Below, in pieces: positions 53,604-63,033 of a stretch of 64,000 nt of DNA. The position numbers and the translations under genes are program-made. Each line of letters begins with the position of its first letter. The first letter of the stretch is position 1. The DNA is taken from contig JBCBBJ010000002.1 of NCBI GenBank assembly GCA_038531745.1, positions 252,371-316,370 of the forward strand, written 5' to 3'. The stretch comes from CALLPQ01 sp038531745 (GTDB taxonomy: Bacteria; Pseudomonadota; Alphaproteobacteria; Caulobacterales; Parvularculaceae). The notes under the pieces are model-generated. The model worked only from the letters and a program-made list of their open reading frames with translations, searched no databases and was not told the DNA's origin.

Positions 53604-54395
53604 ATGAATGAACCACACCATGAAATACTGGCGCGGTGTCCGCATACGGGCAACCCCTATCACTATCGCAAGGCTGCTTTGCTGGGCGATGGCTGGGAGC
53701 CTATTGATGATGATGAGTGCGAGGCGGCGCTTGCCCAGAAACATCGGCGAATTTCGCTGATTACTGCCGATGTGGTTGAGGCGGCGGCCCATGCCACGAT
53801 GGATTATGTGGCCGTTGACCGCCATGCTTTCCGTCGGCGGATGACCTGCCTGTCCAAAGCCATGTGGGCGCATTCGGTTGCCGAACGTATCCGCAAGGGC
53901 AAAGGCGTAGATGACGCGCAGCTTAACGCGTCGTGGCAAAGCCTGTCAGGCCCGGATAAGGCATCGGCGCGCACGGGGCCTCACGATCTGGTGTCCGCGC
54001 CGGCATTAACACCGACGCAAGCCGGCAACCCAGCGTCGACAGCGGCTGCACCGCCCTTTGATCATGGGGACACGCCAATCGTGGGCCCGGCGGATGAAAC
54101 CCAAATGGCCACCGACCCACGGGCGCCCACGAAAAGTTCGCCTCCTGACATTACCGAAATCTTTGACCTTATCGCGCCTAATCTTGGCACTGGTAGTGTA
54201 AAAGCCAGCGAAATAGCCGATGGGAAAGACCAGTTTTCTCCGGTAACACCCGGGCCTCAATCCACGCCCTTACACATGTCGCCAAAGCCGGAAAACCATC
54301 GCGTGGCATTGGTGAAACCGAGCGCAGACCCAGGCCCAGAAAGGCCAAGCACCGAGGTCACCGCATCATGCACGCATCCCAAAGGCCCGCCCTAA
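53604..54395 (+). CDS. Unknown protein with disordered Pro-rich C-terminal half
   Basis: 263 aa. Residues 1-125 look folded (ARCPHTGNPYHYRKAALLGDGWEPIDDDECEAALAQKHRRI, then HATMDYVAVDRHAFRRRMTC). Residues 125-263 are rich in Pro, Ala, Ser and Thr with no regular pattern and are probably disordered. I recognise no family or signal. ATG 53604 is the first good start. Confidence 0.5.
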   Translation: MNEPHHEILARCPHTGNPYHYRKAALLGDGWEPIDDDECEAALAQKHRRISLITADVVEAAAHATMDYVAVDRHAFRRRMTCLSKAMWAHSVAERIRKGKGVDDAQLNASWQSLSGPDKASARTGPHDLVSAPALTPTQAGNPASTAAAPPFDHGDTPIVGPADETQMATDPRAPTKSSPPDITEIFDLIAPNLGTGSVKASEIADGKDQFSPVTPGPQSTPLHMSPKPENHRVALVKPSADPGPERPSTEVTASCTHPKGPP

Positions 54396-54653
54396 AAGAT
54401 CAGGCGCCGATAGGCACGCCCCCGCCAAGAAAAGTGGAAACAAGACGTTGACGAGGTCGCTGTGGCCAAAGGGAACAAGTTTTCTACGGTTACCGGTCCC
54501 TGTGTTCAATTGAACCGCCGCGTGCGGACGACCGTCACCAATGACACGGTGCCGGTACGCTTTACTATGCGCCAAAAGAAACCGGGCGCGCGATAGCATC
54601 GCGCCGCCAAAGTGGCTCACCGGGTTGGCTGGTCGCGATGCGAAACCAAAAAC

Positions 54654-55031
54654 TTAGTCCGCATCTAACGCATATCTTTTGAGCGTCTCTAGCGGCACCA
54701 CGGTTAACGCCTCCTCATGGGTTGCGTTGAGATAGATGGGCGGGGCGGCGCCGTCATCGAGGGCCTGTTTCCAACGGGTCAGGCACACGCACCATTTATC
54801 GCCAGGGTTCAGGCCCGCGAACCCATATTCGGGGCGCGGGGTGACGAGGTCATTGCCGACGCGTTGTTGATGGGCAAGAAACTCCTCAGTCATCTCGGCA
54901 CAGATCAAATGCATGCCCCGGTCATGGCCATCGGTGTTGCAACAACCATCGCGGTACCAGCCGGTGAGCGGATCGAGCGAACAGACCGCCAGCGGCCCAC
55001 CCAGCACGTTACAGGCGTCCGGCGCGCCCAT
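54654..55031 (-). CDS. DUF2237 family protein
   Basis: 125 aa, normal for the family. It has the conserved sequences NVLGGPLAVCSLDPLTGWYRDGCCNTDGHDRGMHLICAEMTEEFL (residues 8-52), RPEYGFAGLNPGDKWCVCLTRWKQAL and LNATHEEALTVVPLETLKRYA. Several conserved Cys residues suggest metal or redox roles; none is proven. Its ATG overlaps the acyl-CoA dehydrogenase stop (TGATG), so they are co-translated. Confidence 0.9.
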   Translation of the reverse strand: MGAPDACNVLGGPLAVCSLDPLTGWYRDGCCNTDGHDRGMHLICAEMTEEFLAHQQRVGNDLVTPRPEYGFAGLNPGDKWCVCLTRWKQALDDGAAPPIYLNATHEEALTVVPLETLKRYALDAD

Positions 55032-56821
55032 CAGCCAGCCAACAAAGCGGCATCAAGTTTTTGCACCGAAACGGCGCCGCCCACCACAGTTGCCGTAAGG
55101 CCAACAGCCTCGGCCAGAAATTGATCCGCATAGACCTTAAGGAGGACCTGTTTTGAGTTGACTAACGCCCCATCGGCACCCTCATCCATCAGACCGCGAA
55201 TGCCGAGCGCCAGCACGTGGGCCCCCACAACATTGCCAACCTGCTTCAGGTAAGGTGTCGCGCCGGCCAAGGGGTCTTCCGGGTTTTCCTGTGCCTGTTT
55301 GAGGATCCAGTCGGTGGAAAATTCCAACGCTTGCAAGGCATTGTTGAATTTGGTCGCCACATTTTGCATCAGCGGTTGATCGGTCATGGCGTTAATCTGG
55401 CCCGCATTGGCCCGCATCTCGGCAATCAATTCGCGCATGGCCGCGCCGCCATCGCCTTGCAGTTTGCGGCCCACGAGATCCATCGCCTGGATACCGTTGG
55501 TGCCCTCATAAATGGCGGCAATCCGCGCATCGCGCATAAACTGCGCCGCGCCGGTTTCTTCCACATAGCCCATCCCGCCATGGATTTGCACGCCCATGGA
55601 GGTGACGTCATTGGCGCGGTCGGTTGACCAGGCTTTGGAGATTGGCGTTAGGAGGGCTTCGCGGGCTTTCATGGCGCGGCGGGTGCTTTCATCCTTCGCC
55701 GTTTTGGAAAGATCGAACGCCACCGCATTGGCATAACAAATACCGCGGGAAGCCTCGACCATGGCCTTCATCAGATAGAGCGTACGCCGAACATCAGGAT
55801 GCTCATAAATCGGGATCATATCACCATCGCGCACGCCGGGCGCACGGCCTTGCTTGCGATCCTGCGCATAGGCGAGCGCATGTTGAAAAGCACGTTCAGC
55901 CACGCCAACCCCTTGCGCCCCCACATCGAGACGCGCGGAATTCATCATGACGAACATATTGCGCAGGCCTTTATTCTCCTCACCCAGCAAGGTGCCAAAA
56001 CATTCACCGCGCTCCCCATAGGCCATAACGGCCGTCGGACTACCATGGAGACCCATCTTGTGTTCCAGCCCCACGCAATCCACATCATTGCGGTCGCCCA
56101 AGCTGCCATCCTCATTCACGTGAAACTTTGGCACGATAAACATGGAGATGCCGCCCGTACCCGCCGGCGCATCAGGCAAGCGCGCCAAAACAAGGTGGAC
56201 AACATTATCGGCCAGGTCGTGGTCGCCATAAGTGATATAAATCTTCTGACCACTGATCTTGTAACGGCCATCACCAACCGGTTCGGCTTTAGTACGCACA
56301 CCCGACAGGTCGGACCCGGCCTGCGGTTCAGTCAAATTCATCGTGCCAGTCCATTCACCGGTGACGAGCTTTGCCAGATAGGTCTCTTTTTGCGCGTCGG
56401 TGCCCGCATGGAGGATTGTTTTTACTGCACCGGTTGTGAGCGTTGTTCCAATGGCAAACGACATACAACCGGCATTCATGGCATCAACAAGCGCCACCGA
56501 CAGGGCAGAGGGCAGGTTTTGGCCACCCGCCTCTTCGGGAAACGACAAACCGCCCCAGCCGCCTTCCACATATTGGTCATAGGCTTCCTTGAAACCTGGC
56601 GTGGTGCGCACCACGCCATTTTCCAGGGTCGCGCCTTTTTGGTCGCTCTCCCAATTCAACGGCGCCAACACATTATCATTGTATTTCGCCATCTCACCCA
56701 AAATGGCATCCACGAGATCATCGGACAGATCCTCATAGGCGCCGGTTTGCACCAGGCGATCAAAGCCAGCCATGTGGTTGAGGGCAAAGCGCATGTCGCG
56801 CACAGGGGTCGAAAATGTCAT
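55031..56821 (-). CDS. Acyl-CoA dehydrogenase, long-form (DmdC-like)
   Basis: 596 aa FAD enzyme. The acyl-CoA dehydrogenase core has MNLTEPQAGSDLSGVRTKA near residue 160, GQKIYITYGDHDLADNVVHLVLARL near 190, and the catalytic-region IYEGTNGIQAMDLVGRKL near 430. An extra C-terminal domain (about 470-596) is typical of the 3-methylmercaptopropionyl-CoA dehydrogenase group, but the substrate may be another short or branched acyl-CoA. AGGAG ahead of ATG 56821 fixes the start. It is coupled to DUF2237. Confidence 0.9.
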   Translation of the reverse strand: MTFSTPVRDMRFALNHMAGFDRLVQTGAYEDLSDDLVDAILGEMAKYNDNVLAPLNWESDQKGATLENGVVRTTPGFKEAYDQYVEGGWGGLSFPEEAGGQNLPSALSVALVDAMNAGCMSFAIGTTLTTGAVKTILHAGTDAQKETYLAKLVTGEWTGTMNLTEPQAGSDLSGVRTKAEPVGDGRYKISGQKIYITYGDHDLADNVVHLVLARLPDAPAGTGGISMFIVPKFHVNEDGSLGDRNDVDCVGLEHKMGLHGSPTAVMAYGERGECFGTLLGEENKGLRNMFVMMNSARLDVGAQGVGVAERAFQHALAYAQDRKQGRAPGVRDGDMIPIYEHPDVRRTLYLMKAMVEASRGICYANAVAFDLSKTAKDESTRRAMKAREALLTPISKAWSTDRANDVTSMGVQIHGGMGYVEETGAAQFMRDARIAAIYEGTNGIQAMDLVGRKLQGDGGAAMRELIAEMRANAGQINAMTDQPLMQNVATKFNNALQALEFSTDWILKQAQENPEDPLAGATPYLKQVGNVVGAHVLALGIRGLMDEGADGALVNSKQVLLKVYADQFLAEAVGLTATVVGGAVSVQKLDAALLAG

Positions 56822-56952
56822 CACGCCGCTCCTAGAAAGACTTTAAGGGAAGATATCGCTGAATAGGGGCGTTGAACAGCGCGAGAGCGGATCTTCAACT
56901 GCTAAATAAGGTCGCGAAGACGCAGCCCGGGGTCGGCTGTTCCCGACATAAC

Positions 56953-58236
56953 CTAAGCCGCTGGCGCCGCTGGCGCCGATGCCTGGCTTTTTAAGTTGAT
57001 GCTATCGCGTTTGGCCGCCTCTGACTTGCCATATAAAGACGACAAGCCGGGCGCGCTGATACCGTGGAGGATAATGCTCAAAAAGACCGCGATATAAACA
57101 ACCGTTTCAACATCAGTCAGCCGCGCCATGTCGTCATGACCCACCGCAATATACAAAAACAGAATTGACGCCAAACCCCGGGGCCCAAACCAGCCGATAA
57201 AGAGCTTGCCCGGGACAGAAAGCCCGGTGCCGATCAGGGACAAAAAGGTTGGCAATAAACGAATGACCGTCAGGCTTAGGACCGCATATAAAACGCAAAA
57301 TACTGTAAAAAGGGGCAACGCCGCCGGCAAGATTACCGCACCGAAAAAGAAGAAAATCAGGAGGCTGAACAAATTGCCGGTCTCCTCGACGAATTCCGTC
57401 AACCCAGCGCCACGTTTTTGGGCAATATTGCCAAACATCAACCCCCCAACAAACGCCGCGATAAAGCCGTTGCCACCCACAAGGGTTGTCCCAAACAGGA
57501 GCAGAACCGCCACACCAAGGCTGGTAAAATGGCGAAACTAATGGGCGATCAGGTCGCGATTGTTTGCCTCGTCAATGATCTTGCCAAACACCCAGCCGCC
57601 GATAACGCCGCAAAGGAGACCGACACTGATTTGCTGAAAAACAAAACCAATCCAGTAAGAAAGCCCGCGCGCCGCCTCCCCGCCATGGGTGCCCGATGCT
57701 TCCACCCCGGCGAAGGCAAACGCGGCGAACAACAGCACCGCCGGCAAGGCAAGGCCGTCATTTAACCCGGATTCAACCAGCACCGATTGGCGGATACGTT
57801 CTGGCACCGCCTTGCTCTTCACAACAGCAAGCCCCAAGGCCGCGTCCGTGGGTGCCAGAACCGCCGCGATCAGAGCATGTTCCGCAAGCGACAATTGCGG
57901 AAACACAAAATGCGCGATCACGGTGCCAAAGGCGATCATCAAGGGCAGGGCGATCAGCAGCAACCGCAACGGAATTCGGTTATCACGCAGCAAGCGGCGA
58001 CCATCCGTTGAGGCCGCATCAGCAAAAAGGATAAGCCCCAATGTGAGTTCGGCAAAAACTTCCAACGCCTGATTACCCACCGATAGACCCAGCCACGAAT
58101 TGGCAAAGAGACCAAAGATCAGTCCAATGAGCATAAAGACCATAGGCGCCGACACAAATGACCGCGATAGGCAGCCGGAAAAAACACCATAGGCAATGAC
58201 AATGATCGCCAGGATAACCAGCTGGTTTACAATCAT
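56953..58236 (-). pseudogene. Cation/proton antiporter (NhaP/CPA1 type) interrupted by an in-frame TAG
   Basis: The reading frame is one continuous CPA1 antiporter except for a TAG at 57540-57538. The upstream part (233 codons) has helices through APTDAALGLAVVKS and LVESGLNDGLALPAVLL, the ion-binding Asp pair region. The downstream part continues in the same frame with FRHFTSLGVAVLLLFGTTLVGGNGFIAAFVGGLMFG and FIGWFGPRGLASILFLYI. A single base change would explain it; no frameshift is needed. The product is probably inactive unless the stop is read through or is a sequencing error. ATG 58236 is the natural start. Confidence 0.8.
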
Positions 58237-58258
58237 GATGCGCTCTGGGCCTTGTGGC

Positions 58259-60187
58259 TTACTGTTGGGGCGTAACAATACCGGTCTGCCACGTGCCTTC
58301 GCGGCGAGGATCGGCACCGCCGTCAAGCGTACCGTCGGCGTTTACCTTAAACCCGTGCAAGCCACTGGTCAGGGAACGGGTGGTGATTTCATGACCGCGT
58401 GCCTCCAGCGCGGCAATGATTTGCGCGTCGAACCCGCCCTCTTCCAGGAAAGCCTTGCCGCGAGGGATCACCACATGGGGCAAATCGATGGCAGCCTGCA
58501 TCTCCATCTCCCAATCGATCAGGGCCAGGACGGTTTTGACAACAAAGCCGATGATCGCCGGCCCACCGGGGGAGCCCACAGCGGACCACAAATTGCCATC
58601 GGGATCAAAAATGATCACCGGCGACATAGAGGAGCGGGGCCGCTTGCCACCCGCCACGGCATTCGCAACAGGGACGCCGTCTCGTGTTGGTGAAAAAGAA
58701 AAATCGGTAAGCTGATTATTGAGGATCATACCCGCCGCCATCTGGTTTGAGCCAAAAACCGATTCAACCGTGGTGGTCATGGAAACGACTCGGCCCGCAC
58801 CATCAATAATTGTAAAATGACTGGTGGAGGGGGGCTCCGGCGAATCCCCGGGCGCATAGCCGTTCCACTGACCGGCGCTATTTTCAACCGTATACTGAGC
58901 GGGCTCACCGGCAACCACCTCTTGCGCGGCCATTTGCGGATCAATCAGGGCCGACCGCGCGGTAATATAAGGCGGGTTCAACAGCCCGGCAACCAACGCC
59001 TCCTGGGTCAGGCCACCCGCTGCAGCCGTTTGGTCTTGGTCTGCCAGAAATTGCGCCCGGTCCGCATAGGCAAGCCGGCTCGCCTCGAGGATCAGATGCA
59101 CTGCCTCCACCGAACCGGCACCAGCGCCGGCCACATCAAACCGTTCCAGCAGCATCAATATTTGCAGCAAGGTAACCCCGCCAGACGATGGCGGCGCCAT
59201 GGAACAAACCTCATAGCGGCGATATTCACCGCACACGGGCGTTCGTTTCAGGGCCCGATAATTGGCCAAATCGGCCAAAGTCATGCCCCCTGGCGTAAGG
59301 TCTTCCAAACGATCCTCCGTAGAAGGATTATCCTTGGGCGTTGCGGCCTCACCGCGGTTCACGGTGACGCGCCTTTTAGGGTTGTTCACCGCCGCTACAA
59401 TCGCCTCGGCAATTGGCCCGGTATAAAATGCATCCGCGCCGCCATTGGCAATGGTGCGTACCGTCTGGGCATAGGCCGGGTTTTTGAGCAAGTACCCCTC
59501 CGGATGCGGGTTTCCATCGGGGTCATAAAAATAGGCTGCCGCGGCGGGCGATTGCTTCAGGAAGTAGAACCGGTCCAAAAGCCCATACAAGCGCGGCGAA
59601 ACGTTAAAGCCATCCTCGGCCAGATTCGCCGCCCCCTGCCACGGTTCAGCCCAAGGCAGAATACCATATTCCGTATGCGCCATTTCAAGCATACGCACCG
59701 CACCCGGAACACCAACGGAGAGACCGCCAATCACCGCGTCGCGAAACCCCATGGGCTCGCCATCGTCAGTCAAAAAGCGATCAGGCGTCGCACTGGCCGG
59801 GGCGGTTTCGCGCCCGTCAAAGGTTTCAAGAATGGCCTTCTCTGGATCAAAATAAACCATGAACGCGCCGCCGCCGAGGCCCGATGATTGCGGCTCCACC
59901 AGCCCCAGCACCGCCTGTGTGGCGATGGCCGCATCAACGGCGCTACCGCCGCGGCGCAAGATATCTGCCCCGGCCTCCACGGCAAGCGGGTTGGCGGCGG
60001 AAATAAACCAGCGACCGGTGGAGATTGGCGCCGCCCGTTTTATCGGTGCTGGTTCCTCTGCCAGTGTCTCGGCCAGCGTCTCGCCCGGTGCAGGCTCATT
60101 TTTATTTGCATCGCATGCGGATAAAAAAATGCAGAGAGCGGGAAGACCGTAGAGACCGGATAGTCGATGCAAAAATGAAAGGGGCAC
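58259..60187 (-). CDS. ggt: Gamma-glutamyltransferase, predicted lipoprotein
   Basis: 642 aa. A signal with lipobox LSAC (Cys near residue 25) suggests a membrane-anchored periplasmic lipoprotein, unusual for GGT. The family core includes GRWFISAANPLAVEAGADILRRGGSAVDAA near 58, GLGGGAFMVYFDP near 103, and the autocleavage site PSTSHFTIIDGAGR near 464, in which the first Thr is the likely nucleophile while the second common Thr is Ser. It degrades or transfers gamma-glutamyl groups of glutathione. AAGGA before GTG 60187 marks the start. It is divergent from the P1 peptidase. Confidence 0.9.
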   Translation of the reverse strand: MPLSFLHRLSGLYGLPALCIFLSACDANKNEPAPGETLAETLAEEPAPIKRAAPISTGRWFISAANPLAVEAGADILRRGGSAVDAAIATQAVLGLVEPQSSGLGGGAFMVYFDPEKAILETFDGRETAPASATPDRFLTDDGEPMGFRDAVIGGLSVGVPGAVRMLEMAHTEYGILPWAEPWQGAANLAEDGFNVSPRLYGLLDRFYFLKQSPAAAAYFYDPDGNPHPEGYLLKNPAYAQTVRTIANGGADAFYTGPIAEAIVAAVNNPKRRVTVNRGEAATPKDNPSTEDRLEDLTPGGMTLADLANYRALKRTPVCGEYRRYEVCSMAPPSSGGVTLLQILMLLERFDVAGAGAGSVEAVHLILEASRLAYADRAQFLADQDQTAAAGGLTQEALVAGLLNPPYITARSALIDPQMAAQEVVAGEPAQYTVENSAGQWNGYAPGDSPEPPSTSHFTIIDGAGRVVSMTTTVESVFGSNQMAAGMILNNQLTDFSFSPTRDGVPVANAVAGGKRPRSSMSPVIIFDPDGNLWSAVGSPGGPAIIGFVVKTVLALIDWEMEMQAAIDLPHVVIPRGKAFLEEGGFDAQIIAALEARGHEITTRSLTSGLHGFKVNADGTLDGGADPRREGTWQTGIVTPQQ

Positions 60188-60296
60188 GATAACGGATTTT
60201 CCTTTTATGCGGTCAGTGAAATCACAAGACGTCCGCGGGCGTGGCAATAAGGGCGCCCTGGTTGCGAGGTTTTCTCAAACAGTACATAAAAATCGC

Positions 60297-61355
60297 ATGG
60301 AAAAACAACCGATTGATCCGTCTGCCGAGGGCTCACCCGGGCCGCTCAACGCGCTGGAGGATGTGCCGGGGCTTGGCATTGGTCACGCCCATGACAGCGG
60401 CGTGAAAACCGGGGTCAGCGTTGTGCTGACGGCGCAGCCCATGGTGTGCGCGGTTGATGTGCGCGGCGGCGGCCCGGGCACGCGCGAGACCGACCTGCTT
60501 GACCCGGCGGCGCTGGTGCAAACGGTTGATGCGGTGGTTCTCGCCGGTGGTTCTACCTACGGCCTTGCCGCTGCTGATGCGGTGGCCGCGCACCTCGGGG
60601 CTGCGGGGCGGGGCTTTGCGCTTATCGACCGGCCGGGCGTGCCGCGCTCCCCCATCGTGCCGGCGGCTATTCTTTATGATTTGGCCAATGGCGGTGAAAA
60701 AGACTGGGGCACCAAACCGCCCTATGGCGACCTTGGGATTGCCGCTTACAAGGCGGCGCACCGATCGCTGACGGCTGGTCCATCGCCAACCCAGCTGGGC
60801 GCAGTGGGGGCGGGCTTCGGGGCCCGCGCTGGCCAAGTTGCCGGCGGTTTGGGCAGTGTTTCAGCCCATTTCGGCGGCGGTCACCGGGTGGGCGCGCTCA
60901 TGGCTGTGAATAGTTTCGGGTCCGTTTTTATACCCGGGACCCAGCAGTTTTGGGCGGCCCCGTTTGCCCAAGGTAATGAGTTAGGCGACCCATTGGGCGC
61001 CGGCGCAGACCTTATGCCGGGGCGCGCCACTACCCCCGTTGGGGGTATGCCGCCCGATACAAAATTAGGGGTACCGAGTGCCGCGCCGCGCACCAACACA
61101 ACCATCGGTGTCGTCGCCACCAGCGTGCCCTTGACGCAGGCGGACGCAAAACGCGTGGCCATCATGGCCCAGGATGGTCTTGCCCGGGCGATCCGCCCCG
61201 TCCATGCGCCCACCGACGGAGACGTTTTGTTCGTGCTGGCCCCAACCGCCACCACCGGCGCCAACCCCCTGACGCTCACCCGCCTTGGCACCATTGGTGC
61301 CGATTGCGTCGCCCGCGCCATCGCCCGCGGCATCTACGCGGCAAATCGAGCCTAA
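60297..61355 (+). CDS. P1-family (DmpA/S58-type) peptidase
   Basis: 352 aa. Ntn-like aminopeptidases of this family mature by self-cleavage. Recognisable blocks: LEDVPGLGIGHAHDSGVKTGVSVVL near residue 20, GTRETDLLDP near 60, VVLAGGSTYGLAAADAVAAHL near 80, and ALMAVNSFGSVFIPG near 200 at the expected processing point, where the nucleophile Ser or a neighbour lies. No signal peptide, so cytosolic. Substrates are small peptides or amides. ATG 60297 is used; upstream frame lacks support. Confidence 0.87.
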   Translation: MEKQPIDPSAEGSPGPLNALEDVPGLGIGHAHDSGVKTGVSVVLTAQPMVCAVDVRGGGPGTRETDLLDPAALVQTVDAVVLAGGSTYGLAAADAVAAHLGAAGRGFALIDRPGVPRSPIVPAAILYDLANGGEKDWGTKPPYGDLGIAAYKAAHRSLTAGPSPTQLGAVGAGFGARAGQVAGGLGSVSAHFGGGHRVGALMAVNSFGSVFIPGTQQFWAAPFAQGNELGDPLGAGADLMPGRATTPVGGMPPDTKLGVPSAAPRTNTTIGVVATSVPLTQADAKRVAIMAQDGLARAIRPVHAPTDGDVLFVLAPTATTGANPLTLTRLGTIGADCVARAIARGIYAANRA

Positions 61356-61499
61356 AGCGGCGTCGCGTTAATTGGCTCCAGCCGACGCTTTAGAGCTTTG
61401 ATTTTATTCGTTTCCGGGCGAAACGCGTTGGGCCCCTTGCGCGTTCGGGCCATTTGGGCTTTAACCGCGCTTCCCGATTGGGCGGCATGCCCCGGGACT

Positions 61500-61576
61500 G
61501 CACCGGTAGCTCAGCTGGATAGAGTACTTGACTACGAATCAAGGGGTCGGGAGTTCGAATCTTCCCCGGTGCGCCA
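61500..61576 (+). tRNA. tRNA-Arg (anticodon ACG)
   Basis: 77 nt with CCA encoded. The acceptor stem pairs GCACCGG with CCGGTGC; discriminator base G. The D-arm AGCTCAGCTGGATAGAGT is normal, the anticodon arm CTTGACTACGAATCAAG gives ACG, and the T-arm contains GGTTCGAATC-like GAGTTCGAATCTTCC. The A34 anticodon needs TadA editing to read CGN codons. Confidence 0.96.
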
Positions 61577-61938
61577 TTCGGCTGCGAATAGCATCACCCA
61601 AATTAAGTTTAGGTTCGAACTTTGTTCGAATCGGTGCGTCATTTTCCTCAAGTGGAACAAGTCGATAGTCTTTTAATTACTATTTGAATTATGTGGTGTT
61701 GCCCATGACGAGGCGCACCTAAACCTAATATTCGGGCCCAGCGATATTTTGTTTTGAATGCGCCTGAATTACTTCAAGACCCTTTTACAAAACAGACGCC
61801 CCCAATCGAGGCGATTGCTGGCGGTCTTCGCGACAGAACCTGAACGTAAGGAAACACACGATTGCCTGGGGTTGTTGTGGGAGACAACACGGACCTAACC
61901 CCTTGCGCGCGCCTGCGAATTCATGGGAGAACCGTAAT
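61577..61938. other. AT-rich gap downstream of tRNA-Arg
   Basis: 362 bp with no supported gene. It begins with a palindrome, TTCGAAC (61614-61620), three bases, GTTCGAA (61624-61630). The sequence GTTCGAATCGGTGCGTCA at 61624-61641 resembles the 3' end of the tRNA with six bases missing. The rest probably holds the promoter of lapA-trpF-trpB; no leader peptide could be found. Confidence 0.4.
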
Positions 61939-62280
61939 ATGAAAACGCTTTTGAATCTTCTGTTCTGGTTTCCGCTCGCCATCATTGGTGTTGCCTTTCT
62001 GACGGCCAATCGTGCACTGATGTCGGTGAGCCTTAATCCCTTTGCCGACGGCAGTGATTTTCTAACCTCACCGCCACTGCCCATGTGGGTATGGCTGATA
62101 ATGATGCTCTTTATTGGCTTGGCGCTCGGCTCGATGGGCATGTATTCGTCCAACGCGCCGAACCGGCAAAAGGCGCGTGCCCTGAAAGCCGAATTGCGCA
62201 GCGTCCGCGCTGAACTTGCCGGTATACGCGAGGCCGAGCCGTCAGGGGATAACTTGCCAGTGTTGCAATCGGCCGACTAA
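61939..62280 (+). CDS. LapA-domain (DUF1049) membrane protein
   Basis: 113 aa with two membrane helices (LLNLLFWFPLAIIGVAFLTANRA, residues 4-26; WVWLIMMLFIGLALGSMGMY, about 51-70) and a basic then helical cytoplasmic tail (RQKARALKAELRSVRAELAG), the standard LapA-like layout. Its usual position before trpF in alphaproteobacteria is kept; ihfB, often placed upstream, is replaced here by the tRNA-Arg gap. Confidence 0.85.
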   Translation: MKTLLNLLFWFPLAIIGVAFLTANRALMSVSLNPFADGSDFLTSPPLPMWVWLIMMLFIGLALGSMGMYSSNAPNRQKARALKAELRSVRAELAGIREAEPSGDNLPVLQSAD

Positions 62281-62316
62281 GCCGCGTTGGCGGCACCCCC
62301 AACCCGGTCTTACCCG

Positions 62317-63009
62317 ATGACCATGATCAAAATTTGCGGTGTGCGTGATGGCGCTGTTCTGGCCGCGGCTGTTGCCGCGGGTGCCACCCATATCGGTTTC
62401 GTTTTTCATCCGAAATCACCCAGAAACCTGACCGTTGACGCCGCCATCGCCGCGAAAGAAGATGCGGCCCGCGCAGGTCCAATACCAACCATTGTGGCGC
62501 TGATCGCGGATCAGGACTCCGCCAACATTGAGGCGCTGAGCGCCGATCTTGCGCCCGATATTATCCAATGCCATGGCGGCGAAACACCGGCACAGATGCT
62601 GGCTTTGCGGGCACAATTGCCCCCGGCGGTGCGCCTGTGGAAAGCGCTGGGTGTTCACACCATCGATGACCTTCGCATAGCACCCGCCTTCGCCCGGGCG
62701 GTTGACGCCCTGGTCCTGGATGCGCGGGCCCCGGCGGGGACGGCTTATGGCGGCGGGCATGGCCGTGCCTTTGACTGGTCGGTGCTGGGCAAGGGCGTGG
62801 CGGCGGGTCATTTGGGGGCCATTCCGTGGGTGTTGGCTGGCGGCTTGACGCCAGAAAATGTCGAGGCCGCCATCGCTCAAATTGCCCATTTGCCCGGATT
62901 TGCGGGCGTTGATGTGTCGTCAGGAGTGGAAAGCGCCCCGGGGCAAAAGGACCCCGCCGCCATTGCCGCCTTTATCCGGCGGGCCCGGCGCGCTATGCAC
63001 CGCACCTGA
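62317..63009 (+). CDS. trpF: Phosphoribosylanthranilate isomerase
   Basis: 230 aa TIM-barrel isomerase of tryptophan synthesis. The active-site Cys is in IKICGVRD near residue 6, the Asp is in LDARAPAGTAYGGGHG near 135, and the phosphate-binding loops are LAGGLTPENVEAAI near 178 and GVDVSSGVE near 200. TTG 62287 is an upstream alternative with little support. The trpB start is 24 bp after the stop. Confidence 0.95.
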   Translation: MTMIKICGVRDGAVLAAAVAAGATHIGFVFHPKSPRNLTVDAAIAAKEDAARAGPIPTIVALIADQDSANIEALSADLAPDIIQCHGGETPAQMLALRAQLPPAVRLWKALGVHTIDDLRIAPAFARAVDALVLDARAPAGTAYGGGHGRAFDWSVLGKGVAAGHLGAIPWVLAGGLTPENVEAAIAQIAHLPGFAGVDVSSGVESAPGQKDPAAIAAFIRRARRAMHRT

Positions 63010-63033
63010 ATGTTCCCCTCGCCGGATTGTCCC

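Noticed and set aside
54366..54620. Minus-strand 84-codon frame between the unknown gene and DUF2237
   Set aside because: No ribosome binding site, irregular composition and partial overlap with the plus-strand gene at 53604-54395.
55799..56866. Long plus-strand open frame opposite the acyl-CoA dehydrogenase
   Set aside because: Antisense to a gene with clear catalytic motifs; composition is His/Arg-rich and no motif is seen.
58817..59887. Long plus-strand open frame opposite the GGT gene
   Set aside because: Antisense to a gene with clear family motifs; Arg/Gly-rich protein without a recognisable fold.
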